Source: Caldilineaceae bacterium (GTDB lineage Bacteria; Chloroflexota; Anaerolineae; Caldilineales; Caldilineaceae). From it: 64,000 bases of DNA. Where the stretch lies: positions 1-64,000 of the forward strand of contig JAJDTL010000049.1 of assembly GCA_022827195.1 (NCBI GenBank). The letters run 5' to 3'. The notes under the pieces were generated by a model, which worked only from the letters and a program-made list of their open reading frames with translations, had not been told where the DNA came from and ran no database searches. Shown one piece after another: positions 56,365 through 64,000 of the stretch; position 1 is the stretch's first letter; each line of letters begins with the position of its first letter. The translations under genes and the position numbers were made by a program.

Positions 56365-57597
56365 TTACCCTCGCATCGGAACGACCAGGTCATAAGGATA
56401 GTCGGTCAGCCAGATCAGTTCTCCAGCCTCGTTGAACGCGACCGCGTCCTCGACGCGTACGCCGTAGCCGCGGTTGGGGTAGTAGAGCCCCGGCTCGATC
56501 GTGACGACGTGCCCCGGCTGCAGCAGTGTTTCTTCCCCCTGGGCGTGGCTGAAGCGAGGCCCTTCGTGGATTTCCAGGCCGATGCCGTGGCCAAGGCTGT
56601 GGACGTAGCCTTCCTCGGTGCCGGGATGGCTGCGGACGGTCCTGTGGCCTTGCGCTTCGTAAAAGTCGCAGACCATAAGCTGGTATTCGCGCGTCGGCCG
56701 CCCCAGCGCCAGCTCCGACATGACGCGGTCGAAGATCTCTTTGGTCTGGTCGTAGGCCGCCTGCACCTCGTCGCTGGCGTAGCCGAGGGACCAGGTACGC
56801 GTCATGTCGTGGAAGTAGCCTTCCTCGGTCGTCGGATAGATGTCGAAGATGATGGAGCGGCCCAGTTGCAACGGCATCGACGGGTCGCCGCTGTTGTGGG
56901 GGACGCCGGCGTCGCGGCCCTGCGAGAAGATGGTGCCGTGGTCCTCTGCCAGGCCCTTGGCGTGCAGGCTCCCGCGCATGAATTCCTTGACGTCGCCGAT
57001 TGTCAGCGGGTCGCCGCCGGCCTTCAAAACGGTCTCGTCGCGGCCGACGGCATGCTCCTGGATGAAGGCCTGCACTTCGCCGACGACGGCGCAGGTGAGC
57101 CGGCCGGCCCGTTTCAGGATCTCCAGCTCGGCGTCGTCCTTGGTGACAAAGGCCTGGCTGAAGAGCGTTTCGCCGTATTCGCCGACGACCTCGATCTCTT
57201 CGATCATCTCCTGAACTTTGCTCATGAGGGCCATGGTCGCGCCGGCGTCCTGCAGTCCGTAGACGCCGACCCGACCCCGCAGTCCCATCATCTCCATCGC
57301 GCGCGCGAGGTAGGCCGCGTTGGCCGCCAGCCGGTCGCCTTTGAACTCCTTGAGCAGCTCATAGCCGTTGAAATGCTCCTCGCGGTTGACGGTGCGCAGG
57401 CCGGTGGCGGCGGCCGTGTCCCGCTCCATCATGCCGTGTACGAGCGTCACCTCTTCCCCGCGCGGCTTGAGAAGGAGGGCGCCCTCAAAAAAGCCTCCGC
57501 TGGTCAGATATTTCATCACCGGGCCGTGCCCTTCGCCCATCACCAGAAAGCCGTCAAGATTCCGCTCCGCCATCAGGCGGTCCAGGTCCCTCTTCAT
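56365..57597 (-). CDS. M24 family metallopeptidase (Xaa-Pro aminopeptidase-like)
   Basis: 410 residues from MKRDLDRLMAERNLDG; GAGG lies seven bases before ATG 57597, and the 88-codon upstream extension lacks family character. Residues 1-160 are the creatinase-like N-domain. The catalytic pita-bread domain shows the dinuclear metal ligands: Asp in IIFDIYPTT, Asp in FHDMTRTWSLG, His in VHSLGHGIGLEIHEGPRF, Glu in HVVTIEPGLYYP, and Glu in YGVRVEDAVAF. It removes N-terminal residues ahead of proline or acts on related peptides. It is convergent with the S41-type gene. Confidence 0.9.
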   Translation of the reverse strand: MKRDLDRLMAERNLDGFLVMGEGHGPVMKYLTSGGFFEGALLLKPRGEEVTLVHGMMERDTAAATGLRTVNREEHFNGYELLKEFKGDRLAANAAYLARAMEMMGLRGRVGVYGLQDAGATMALMSKVQEMIEEIEVVGEYGETLFSQAFVTKDDAELEILKRAGRLTCAVVGEVQAFIQEHAVGRDETVLKAGGDPLTIGDVKEFMRGSLHAKGLAEDHGTIFSQGRDAGVPHNSGDPSMPLQLGRSIIFDIYPTTEEGYFHDMTRTWSLGYASDEVQAAYDQTKEIFDRVMSELALGRPTREYQLMVCDFYEAQGHRTVRSHPGTEEGYVHSLGHGIGLEIHEGPRFSHAQGEETLLQPGHVVTIEPGLYYPNRGYGVRVEDAVAFNEAGELIWLTDYPYDLVVPMRG

Positions 57598-57933
57598 TCG
57601 AATCCTCTCTCTATGGTTTGCCGAATAGGCCGCCCGCGCCGTGCTGGCGGCGACCGGTCCAGACCTGCGAAGGCTATCACCGGCGCGTGCAGAAGTCAAT
57701 CCTGGCATGTGGATTCGGGCCGGTGTTGCCTGCATTTTCTCTGGAAAGTGGGCAGGCCAGCCCAAGAGGATCGGCGGTCGGTGTGTACCCTGAGAACCGG
57801 GCCCCTCTGCGATTTCCCATGGGTCTCTGGCACTTTCCCCACAGAACTTTTCCGTCCGCATCCTTTACACTGCTAGAATGGTGGCTGACGTCAAGCCGGG
57901 AGTATACAGCAGAGAACAGGGCCTGGTTCGGAA
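57598..57933. other. Divergent intergenic region before the ABC exporter
   Basis: About 335 bp between the M24 peptidase and the ABC transporter genes. A TAGAAT at about 57874 could be a -10 for the transporter, but no good -35 stands at the right distance. No gene, RNA or repeat was recognised. Confidence 0.4.
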
Positions 57934-58692
57934 ATGACGGAGACTCTCAGGCATGAAGCGCCGGAAGCCGCGCCGGACCTCCTTGTGCGGCTGGATAGGT
58001 TGAGCAAGTCCTACACTGAGGCCGGCCAGGAGAGACAGGTGCTTGAGGCGGTGGACTGCACCTTTTCGGTCGGCCAGTTCACCTGCCTGTTCGGGAAGTC
58101 GGGCAGTGGCAAGAGTACGCTCCTCAACCTGATTTCCGGCATCGACCGCCCCAGCGGCGGGCGCGTGTTCATTCGTGAAGACGGCGGCGAAGTCGAGTTG
58201 ACGGCCCTGCAGGAGCGGCAGCGAACGCTTTTTCGCCGCCGCAACATCGGCATTGTCTTCCAGTTCTTCAACCTCATTCCGACGCTCACGGTGCTGGAGA
58301 ATGTCGCGCTGCCTGTCGAGCTGGCGGGTGAGGACCGCAAGGGCCACCGCCGCGCCGAAGCGCTGCTGGGCCGCGTCGGCCTGGGCGACCGCCTGGATAC
58401 CTTCCCGGACCGGCTGAGCGGGGGCGAGCAGCAGCGCGTGGCGATTGCGCGCGCGCTGATCCATGACCCGGTCCTGCTGCTGGCGGATGAGCCGACCGGC
58501 AACCTGGACGAAGGCACCGGCGAAGCAGTTCTGGAGCTGCTGCTGGAGCTGAGCCGCGACGCGGGCAAAACGTTGATCATGGCGACCCACGACCAGGACA
58601 TCGCCCGATTCGCCGACAGGGTGTTTTTCCTCGAACGGGGGCGGCTCGTCACCGAGCAGGACGGCGAAGAGGCTTCCGGGTCTTCGGCATGA
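57934..58692 (+). CDS. ABC transporter ATP-binding protein, LolD/MacB type
   Basis: 252 residues. Walker [22 protein letters not shown]-loop region [20 protein letters not shown], signature [20 protein letters not shown], Walker [14 protein letters not shown], and H-loop [15 protein letters not shown]. The [17 protein letters not shown] motif is that of the lipoprotein-release/macrolide (MacB, LolD, FtsE) group. It powers the FtsX-like permease encoded next, with which it overlaps by four bp (ATGA). Confidence 0.94.
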   Translation: MTETLRHEAPEAAPDLLVRLDRLSKSYTEAGQERQVLEAVDCTFSVGQFTCLFGKSGSGKSTLLNLISGIDRPSGGRVFIREDGGEVELTALQERQRTLFRRRNIGIVFQFFNLIPTLTVLENVALPVELAGEDRKGHRRAEALLGRVGLGDRLDTFPDRLSGGEQQRVAIARALIHDPVLLLADEPTGNLDEGTGEAVLELLLELSRDAGKTLIMATHDQDIARFADRVFFLERGRLVTEQDGEEASGSSA

Positions 58693-61277
58693 TCAGACAG
58701 CCGCTGCTGCGCCTGGCATGGAGACATAGCTGGCGCCGTCCGCTGCAGTCGGTCTTTCTGATCGTCGGCGTGGCGATTGGCGTGGCCATGATCGTGGCGA
58801 TCGACCTGGCAAACGGCTCTGCCAACCGCGCCTTCGCCCTGGGCGCGGAGCAGGTCACAGGCAAGGCGACGCATCAGATCGTCGGCGGGCCGGACGGGCT
58901 GGAGACGCTGGTATACGCCCGTCTGCGGCGCGAGCTGGGCTTTCGCATGAGCGCGCCGGTCGTCGAGAGCTACGTCAGCGCGCCGCAGCTGGACGGGCAG
59001 CCGATGCGCCTGCTCGGGATCGATCCTTTCGCCGAACCGCCCTTCCGCAGCTATCTTGGCGGCAGCCTTATCCAGACCGACGGGACTGCACCCGGCGCGG
59101 GCAACTTCCTCGCGCCTTTTCTCCTACAGCCCAACAGCGTGCTGATCGGGCAGTCGGTGGCAGAGCGCTACGGCCTGCAACCGGGGCAGAGCCTGTCGAT
59201 CGGGATCGGTGCGCGCCAGCAGACGTTGACAATTATCGGGTTGCTGGCGCCGACGGACGAGCTGAGCCGGCGGGCGTTGGAGGGCCTGCTGATCGTGGAC
59301 ATCAGCACGGCCCAGGAGGCGCTGGGCAAGGTTGGCCGCCTGGACCGGATCGACCTGATCCTGCCGACGGACGCCGGGGGCGCGGCGAAGCGGGGCGAAA
59401 TCGAGGCGATCCTGCCGCCCGGCGCACGCATCGTCCGACCATCGGCGCGCACGGCCACGGTGGAGGAAATGACGGCCGCATTCCGTCTAAACCTGACCGC
59501 GCTCAGTCTTCTCGCTCTGGTCGTCGGCATGTTCCTGATCTACAACACGGTGAGCTTCAGCGTGGTGCAGCGCCGTCCAGTCCTCGGCATTTTGCGCGCG
59601 CTGGGCGTTACGCGCCGCGAGCTGTTCGTCATGATCCTGACCGAGGCGGCCTATCTCGGCCTGATCGGGACGGCGTTGGGCCTGCTGCTGGGCGTGCTGA
59701 TGGGGCGGGGCGCGGTCCAAGCGGTCACGCGTACGATCAACGACCTCTTCTTCGTGGTGGCGGTGCGCAACGCGGATGTGCCGCTGTGGACGCTGGCGAA
59801 GGGCGCGCTGAGCGGCATCGGCGCGGCCCTGCTTGCCGCGGTCGTGCCGGCCCTCGAGGCGACGAGCGTACCCCCCGCGGGCGCGTTGCAGCGTTCAGAC
59901 GTTGAGGAAAAGGCGCGGCGCGCGCTGCCGCGTCTCACGGCCGCGGGCGTGGCCCTATGCCTGCTTGGCGCGGGAATGCTGGTGCCCGAGTGGAGCCTGG
60001 CAGTCGCGTTCGGCGGGCTGTTTGCCGTCATCCTCGGCGCGGCGCTGCTGACGCCGGCGTTGACGCTGCTGCTGATGGAGCTGCTGCACAGGATTCTGAG
60101 CCGGCGCCTCGGCATCCTGACGCGGATGGCGCCGCGCAATATCATCCGTTCCCTGTCGCGCACCGCGGTGGCGATCGCGGCGCTGATGGTCGCGGTCAGC
60201 GTGATCATCGGCGTCGGCGTCATGATCGTGTCGTTCAGATTGACGGTCGAGCAGTGGCTTGACGAGATCCTCCAGGCCGACATCTTCGTCTCGGCGCCGG
60301 CGCTGGGGCCGAATCGAAACGACGCCACGCTGAAGCCTGCGCTGCTGGAAGACCTGGCCGTGTTTCCCGCCATCGTCGGCTTTTCGACCAGCCGGGAGGT
60401 CGGTGTTTCGGTGACGATGCCGGATGGCAGGCAGGGCGAGGTGCAACTGGCAGCCGTGCTGCGGGACCTGGCCGGGGCGGACCGTCGTTATCGCGCCGCG
60501 GTTGGCGACACGGACGCCACGTGGGCCGCGGTCGAGGCCGGCGGGGTCGTGATCAACGAGACGATGGCGAACCGTTTCGATGTGGGGGTCGGTCAGAAGC
60601 TGGAGATCCTGACGGACGGGGGCGTGCAGAGCTTTCCCGTTGTCGGCATCACCTATGACTTTGACGTGAATCCCACGATACTGATCGACGACGGCAGCTA
60701 CCGGCGGCACTGGAACGACCGCTTTCTGACGACAGTCGCCTTTTTTGTCGAGCCGGGCGCAGACGTGGACGGGACGGTCAACGCACTGCGCCGTTCCTAC
60801 GCGGGCAAGGCCGAACTTCTGATCAGCTCCAACCGGGGGGTGAGGCTGAATGCGCTCGAGGTGTTCGACCGCACCTTTGCGATCACGGTGGCTTTGCGTT
60901 TGCTGGCGACGCTGGTGGCGTTCGTCGGCATCCTCAGCACGCTCTTGAGCCTGCAGCTGGAGCGGGCGCGGGAGCTCGGCGTTCTGCGGGCGACCGGCAT
61001 GACCCGGCGGCAGCTGTGGGGGCTGACGCTGCTGGAAACGGGCCTGATCGGGACAAGCGCGGGGCTGGCGGCGCTGCCGACCGGCTTCATCCTGGCGCTG
61101 ATCCTGGTCTACATCATCAACTTGCGTTCATTCGGTTGGACGCTGTCGATGCAGGTGCCGGCGGGTGAGTTTACGCAGGCGTTTCTGGTTGCGCTGGCCG
61201 CGGCGCTGCTGGCAGGGCTCTATCCGGCCTGGCGCATGGGCAGGACCGATCCGGCGGAGGCGCTGCGGATGGAGTAG
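58689..61277 (+). CDS. FtsX/MacB-type ABC transporter permease
   Basis: 862 residues with two FtsX blocks. After the first helix ([20 protein letters not shown]) comes a MacB-type extracytoplasmic domain to ~255. Three helices at ~260-390 form block 1 ([20 protein letters not shown] with [11 protein letters not shown]). A further helix pair sits at ~415-465, then the second cap domain at ~490-730, and block 2 at ~735-850 ([40 protein letters not shown]). The arrangement is that of fused two-domain exporters that move lipids, lipoproteins or peptides off the membrane rather than import nutrients. Substrate unknown. Confidence 0.92.
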   Translation: MIRQPLLRLAWRHSWRRPLQSVFLIVGVAIGVAMIVAIDLANGSANRAFALGAEQVTGKATHQIVGGPDGLETLVYARLRRELGFRMSAPVVESYVSAPQLDGQPMRLLGIDPFAEPPFRSYLGGSLIQTDGTAPGAGNFLAPFLLQPNSVLIGQSVAERYGLQPGQSLSIGIGARQQTLTIIGLLAPTDELSRRALEGLLIVDISTAQEALGKVGRLDRIDLILPTDAGGAAKRGEIEAILPPGARIVRPSARTATVEEMTAAFRLNLTALSLLALVVGMFLIYNTVSFSVVQRRPVLGILRALGVTRRELFVMILTEAAYLGLIGTALGLLLGVLMGRGAVQAVTRTINDLFFVVAVRNADVPLWTLAKGALSGIGAALLAAVVPALEATSVPPAGALQRSDVEEKARRALPRLTAAGVALCLLGAGMLVPEWSLAVAFGGLFAVILGAALLTPALTLLLMELLHRILSRRLGILTRMAPRNIIRSLSRTAVAIAALMVAVSVIIGVGVMIVSFRLTVEQWLDEILQADIFVSAPALGPNRNDATLKPALLEDLAVFPAIVGFSTSREVGVSVTMPDGRQGEVQLAAVLRDLAGADRRYRAAVGDTDATWAAVEAGGVVINETMANRFDVGVGQKLEILTDGGVQSFPVVGITYDFDVNPTILIDDGSYRRHWNDRFLTTVAFFVEPGADVDGTVNALRRSYAGKAELLISSNRGVRLNALEVFDRTFAITVALRLLATLVAFVGILSTLLSLQLERARELGVLRATGMTRRQLWGLTLLETGLIGTSAGLAALPTGFILALILVYIINLRSFGWTLSMQVPAGEFTQAFLVALAAALLAGLYPAWRMGRTDPAEALRME

Positions 61278-61786
61278 GGCGTGGGGTGGGTGGCCGGAGG
61301 ACTCTGCGTTGCCGTTTGTACTGGCAATGAGGGGCTCGATTCTTCGAACAGTTCAGATTTATCCACGAATTGACACGAAGGGTCACGAAAAGGCACTTTG
61401 TAACTTGCCCTCTCGTTCCAGAACAGGCTTTGTACCGAAGCCGAGCGCTTCGCTTCCCCTATAGTCTTGGAATCCTCCTTGAATCAACATGAAGGGTCAC
61501 GTAAGGATAACTGCGTGTCCTGTTCAGAGCAGGCCGCGTTCGCACGAACGCACCTCATCTTTCACGTCTGGCGGTCTTACGATTGGGGCCAACAATCTTT
61601 TTGCACCTTGGCTCGTGGTCCAGTTATTGGGTACACTTCAAGGGCGGCCCGGATTGTTGATCTTGCAAGCGGTCAGCCCTGGCTCGCGCGCCCGAGAAAT
61701 CCAACAGGACACAGAATTTGTCGCGCGCAAGATCGGCGATCGGGCAGGACTATACTCGGCTTGTCACAAAACCTAAGGAGATGAAG
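61278..61786. other. Intergenic region before the catalase gene
   Basis: About 500 bp. Two related 20-mers, TGACACGAAGGGTCACGAAA (61371-61390) and a diverged copy at about 61486-61505, share the core GAAGGGTCACG. A plus-strand open reading (61489-61776) has a hydrophobic centre (NLFAPWLVVQLLGTLQGRPG) but no start support and overlaps the catalase promoter region. A TATACT at 61751-61756 may be the catalase -10, about 30 bp before its start. Nothing firmer was seen. Confidence 0.4.
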
Positions 61787-63352
61787 ATGGCTGAACGCGA
61801 ACAACTGACAACAGCTCACGGTGCGCCGGTTGGAGACAACCAGAACTCATTGACTGCGGGCCCGCGCGGGCCGCTGCTGTTGCAGGACTATCATCTGCTG
61901 GAGAAGATGGCTACATTCAACCGCGAGCGCGTCCCGGAACGGGTCGTGCATGCCAAAGGCTCGGGGGCCTTCGGCACCTTTACGGTAACGAATGACGTTA
62001 CCCGCTACACCAAGGCCGATATTTTTTCCGAAGTCGGCAAACAGACCGACTGCCTGCTCCGCTTCTCGACGGTCGCGGGAGAGCGCGGCGCGGCCGACGC
62101 TGAGCGAGACGTGCGCGGCTTCGCTGTTAAGTTCTACACCGAAGAGGGCAACTGGGACATGGTCGGCAACAACACGCCGGTCTTCTTCGTGCGCGACCCC
62201 TACAAGTTCGGCGATTTCATCCATACCCAGAAACGCGACCCCAAAACGAACATGCGCTCGAGCACGGCGATGTGGGACTTCTGGTCGCTCTCGCCCGAGA
62301 GCCTGCACCAGGTCACGATCCTGATGAGCGATCGCGGCCTGCCCCGGGGCTATCGCTTTGTCAACGGCTACAGCAGCCACACCTACAGCTTCCTGAATGC
62401 CGACGGTGAGCGCTTCTGGATCAAGTTCCACTTCAAGACGATGCAGGGCATCAGGACATGGACCAATGCGCAGGCGGCCGAGATCGTCGGGCAGGACCGC
62501 GAGAGCTCGCAGCGAGACCTGTTCGAAGCCATCGAGAGGGGAGAGTACCCGAAATGGCGCGTCTGCGTGCAGGTGATGCCCGAAGAGGAGGCCGAGAGCT
62601 ACCGCGTCAACCCCTTCGATCTGACCAAGGTGTGGCCCCATGGCGACTACCCGCTGATCGAAGTTGGCATCATGGAGCTCAATCGCAACCCCGAGAACTA
62701 CTTTGCCGACATCGAGCAGGCCGCGTTTGAACCCTCCAACATCGTGCCGGGCATCAGTTTTTCGCCGGACAAGATGCTGCAGGCGCGCATCATGTCCTAT
62801 GCCGACGCCCACCGCTACCGCATCGGGGTCAACTATGCATCTCTGCCGGCCAACAAGCCGCAGTGCCCGGTCCACACCTACCACCGTGACGGCAACCTGC
62901 GCTTTGACGGCAACGCCGGCAGTGCGGTCAACTACGAGCCGAACAGCATGGGAGGTCCTGCCGAGGATGCGCGCTACGTAGAGCCGCCGCTCAACGTGTC
63001 CGGCGATGCCGACCGCTACGACCATCGCACCGGCAACGACGACTATACCCAGCCCGGGAATCTGTTCCGCCTGATGAATGACGACCAGAAGGAGCAGCTG
63101 TTCGGCAATGTCGCCGTAGCGATGGCCGGCGTACCGGAACGCATCGTAGTCCGTCAGCTTGTCCACTTCTACAAGGCCGACCCGGACTATGCATGCGGCG
63201 TGGCCGGAAAGTTGGGCCTTACCGATGTCTCGGGACAGGTTGCCGCGCTTGCCGGGCTATCGCTGGCCGAGCTGATCGCGAAGACGAGTGCAGAGGGATA
63301 TACGGAGCTGCAGTCGAGCCCGGAACAGTCGCTGGCCAAGGCGGCTGACTGA
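61787..63352 (+). CDS. katA: Monofunctional haem catalase
   Basis: 521 residues; AAGGAG lies six bases before ATG 61787. Clade 3-type small-subunit layout: [19 protein letters not shown] has the distal His, [20 protein letters not shown] the distal Asn region, [18 protein letters not shown] with the proximal Tyr haem ligand in the RxxxY type setting, then [11 protein letters not shown]. The N-terminal [20 protein letters not shown] is typical. It breaks down hydrogen peroxide in the cytosol. It is a single gene with its own leader and no visible OxyR or PerR site. Confidence 0.95.
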   Translation: MAEREQLTTAHGAPVGDNQNSLTAGPRGPLLLQDYHLLEKMATFNRERVPERVVHAKGSGAFGTFTVTNDVTRYTKADIFSEVGKQTDCLLRFSTVAGERGAADAERDVRGFAVKFYTEEGNWDMVGNNTPVFFVRDPYKFGDFIHTQKRDPKTNMRSSTAMWDFWSLSPESLHQVTILMSDRGLPRGYRFVNGYSSHTYSFLNADGERFWIKFHFKTMQGIRTWTNAQAAEIVGQDRESSQRDLFEAIERGEYPKWRVCVQVMPEEEAESYRVNPFDLTKVWPHGDYPLIEVGIMELNRNPENYFADIEQAAFEPSNIVPGISFSPDKMLQARIMSYADAHRYRIGVNYASLPANKPQCPVHTYHRDGNLRFDGNAGSAVNYEPNSMGGPAEDARYVEPPLNVSGDADRYDHRTGNDDYTQPGNLFRLMNDDQKEQLFGNVAVAMAGVPERIVVRQLVHFYKADPDYACGVAGKLGLTDVSGQVAALAGLSLAELIAKTSAEGYTELQSSPEQSLAKAAD

Positions 63353-63673
63353 CCCGTCAACAACATGGGACGGGTTGACTGCAGGGTTATGGCCCTAATG
63401 GAACCCGGTCCAGGGTCACGTCGATGCGGGCGCCTGTTCATCTTACCTGCCTCAATGCTGTGGCGGCATCGCTTGACCACAGCGCACTGAGTTTAGCGAT
63501 CCGTCTGTGAACTAAACAAGGCCGCCGGGGGCATTGCGCCCCTTGCGCGGCCTGCTTCTTTTTCCTCGCCGACCGCGGATTCACCGCCAATCCGACAATT
63601 TAAGCGCCTGCCATACCGGTCCGCCCGGCGGCCCCTATCTGCGCGCGCGGAGATGCTCCGGCCGCCTCTTGCA
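63353..63673. other. Intergenic region between catalase and transglycosylase
   Basis: About 320 bp between converging genes. It contains an intrinsic-terminator-like hairpin (listed separately) and GC-rich sequence without a gene. Confidence 0.5.
63520..63566 (+). terminator. Probable intrinsic terminator downstream of catalase
   Basis: GGCCGC (63520-63525) pairs with GCGGCC (63547-63552), enclosing a second inner pairing GGGGGC/GCGCCCC, followed by TGCTTCTTTTTCC. The distance of 165 bp from the catalase stop is long, but it is on the right strand and the only T-rich hairpin there. Confidence 0.55.
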
Positions 63674-64000
63674 TCAGCGCGGGTAGAGGCGGGTGTAGTG
63701 GTAGTAGTGGGTGAGGATGCGCCTGAGGTAGCGGCCGGTCTCGGTGTAGGGGAGTTTGTAGATGAAGAGGGCTTCGTCGGGCGCGGTGTAGTGGAACCAG
63801 GTGCGGGCTTTGCCGGGGCCGGCGTTGTAGCCGGCGAGGGCGGCGACGTCGTTGTTGTGGGCGATGTCGCGCACCCAGCGCAGGTAGTATGCGCCGAAGC
63901 GGATGCTGACGATGGGGAAGTTGAGAAGCTCGGTGGAGTAGTTGGGGTAGTTGAGGCGTTGTGCGATCTCTGCGCCGGTGCTGGGGATGATCTGGGTGAG
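63674..64000 (-). CDS. Lytic transglycosylase, SLT domain (C-terminal part)
   Basis: The gene enters from the right edge; 108 C-terminal codons are present. LTQIIPSTGAEIAQRLNYPN is the SLT motif II equivalent (M/L-Q-I/L-P-T/S), PIVSIRFGAYYLRWV motif III with the GA-Y-L pattern, and ALAGYNAGPGKARTW motif IV. The end is YLRRILTHYYHYTRLYPR. The catalytic Glu would lie outside the window. It cleaves glycan strands of peptidoglycan with 1,6-anhydro product formation. Stop TGA at 63674-63676. Confidence 0.9.
   Translation of the reverse strand, partial: LTQIIPSTGAEIAQRLNYPNYSTELLNFPIVSIRFGAYYLRWVRDIAHNNDVAALAGYNAGPGKARTWFHYTAPDEALFIYKLPYTETGRYLRRILTHYYHYTRLYPR

Noticed and set aside
56299-57876. 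525-codon plus-strand frame opposite the M24 peptidase
   Set aside because: Antisense to a gene with all metal ligands; it also begins inside a terminator hairpin.
61489-61776. Plus-strand 95-codon reading with a hydrophobic centre
   Set aside because: No ribosome site, overlap with the catalase control region, and no recognised family; a decayed membrane gene cannot be excluded but is not supported.

Overview
High-GC bacterial chromosome segment, densely packed and with no rRNA, complete tRNA, CRISPR array or recognisable transposon. The gene mix (two complex I loci, a MinCD-RodA-PBP2-MreDCB block, an Uma2-family protein, a SIMPL-domain protein, an HpcH/HpaI aldolase) would fit a Chloroflexota genome of the Anaerolineae/Caldilineae kind. 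That placement is inferred from gene content alone and no search was run.

Layout. 1-1943 (minus): cupin dioxygenase-like protein, HpcH/HpaI aldolase and the start of an amino-acid-type ABC binding lipoprotein that leaves the window. 2041-2537 (minus): a broken DUF2335 membrane-protein gene with an in-frame stop and a frameshift. 2981-5142: divergent SAM methyltransferase (minus) and aldo/keto reductase (plus). 5147-13763 (minus): a compact respiratory set with only the seven membrane subunits of complex I, nuoA-H-J-K-(unknown)-L-M-N. 14161-30107 (plus): a second, complete complex I operon, nuoA-B-CD-EF-[Uma2]-G-H-I-J-K-L-M-N, in which C+D and E+F are each single genes. The two loci diverge from a ~400 bp control region that carries a near-consensus promoter and repeated GTTCGTG motifs in front of the complete operon.

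30175-38486 (minus): cell-shape block read mreB-mreC-mreD-pbp2-minC-minD-rodA. 38850-43553 (plus): tilS, a small unknown gene, a CoA-pyrophosphatase-like NUDIX gene, hpt and a LysM/M23 peptidase. 43622-45833 (minus): rplY (L25/CTC) behind an unknown membrane-anchored protein with a perfect-consensus promoter, and a SIMPL-domain protein. 45999-48290 (plus): O-antigen-ligase-like membrane protein. 48454-50718 (minus): gnd, a TlpA-like thioredoxin and a tiny translationally coupled ORF.

50998-52757 (plus): purH behind a ZTP (pfl) riboswitch followed by an intrinsic terminator, the clearest RNA regulatory element in the window. 52850-56296 (plus): sugar-nucleotide epimerase and an unusual secreted S41-type protein with a strong terminator. 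56365-57597 (minus): M24 metallopeptidase. 57934-61277 (plus): LolD/MacB-type ABC exporter pair. 61787-63352 (plus): catalase. 63674-64000 (minus): C-terminus of a lytic transglycosylase.

The points that most deserve follow-up are the membrane-arm-only nuo locus whose pump residues are intact, the nuoE-nuoF fusion, the Uma2 gene inside the nuo operon, the ZTP riboswitch, and the operator-like repeats between the two nuo loci.
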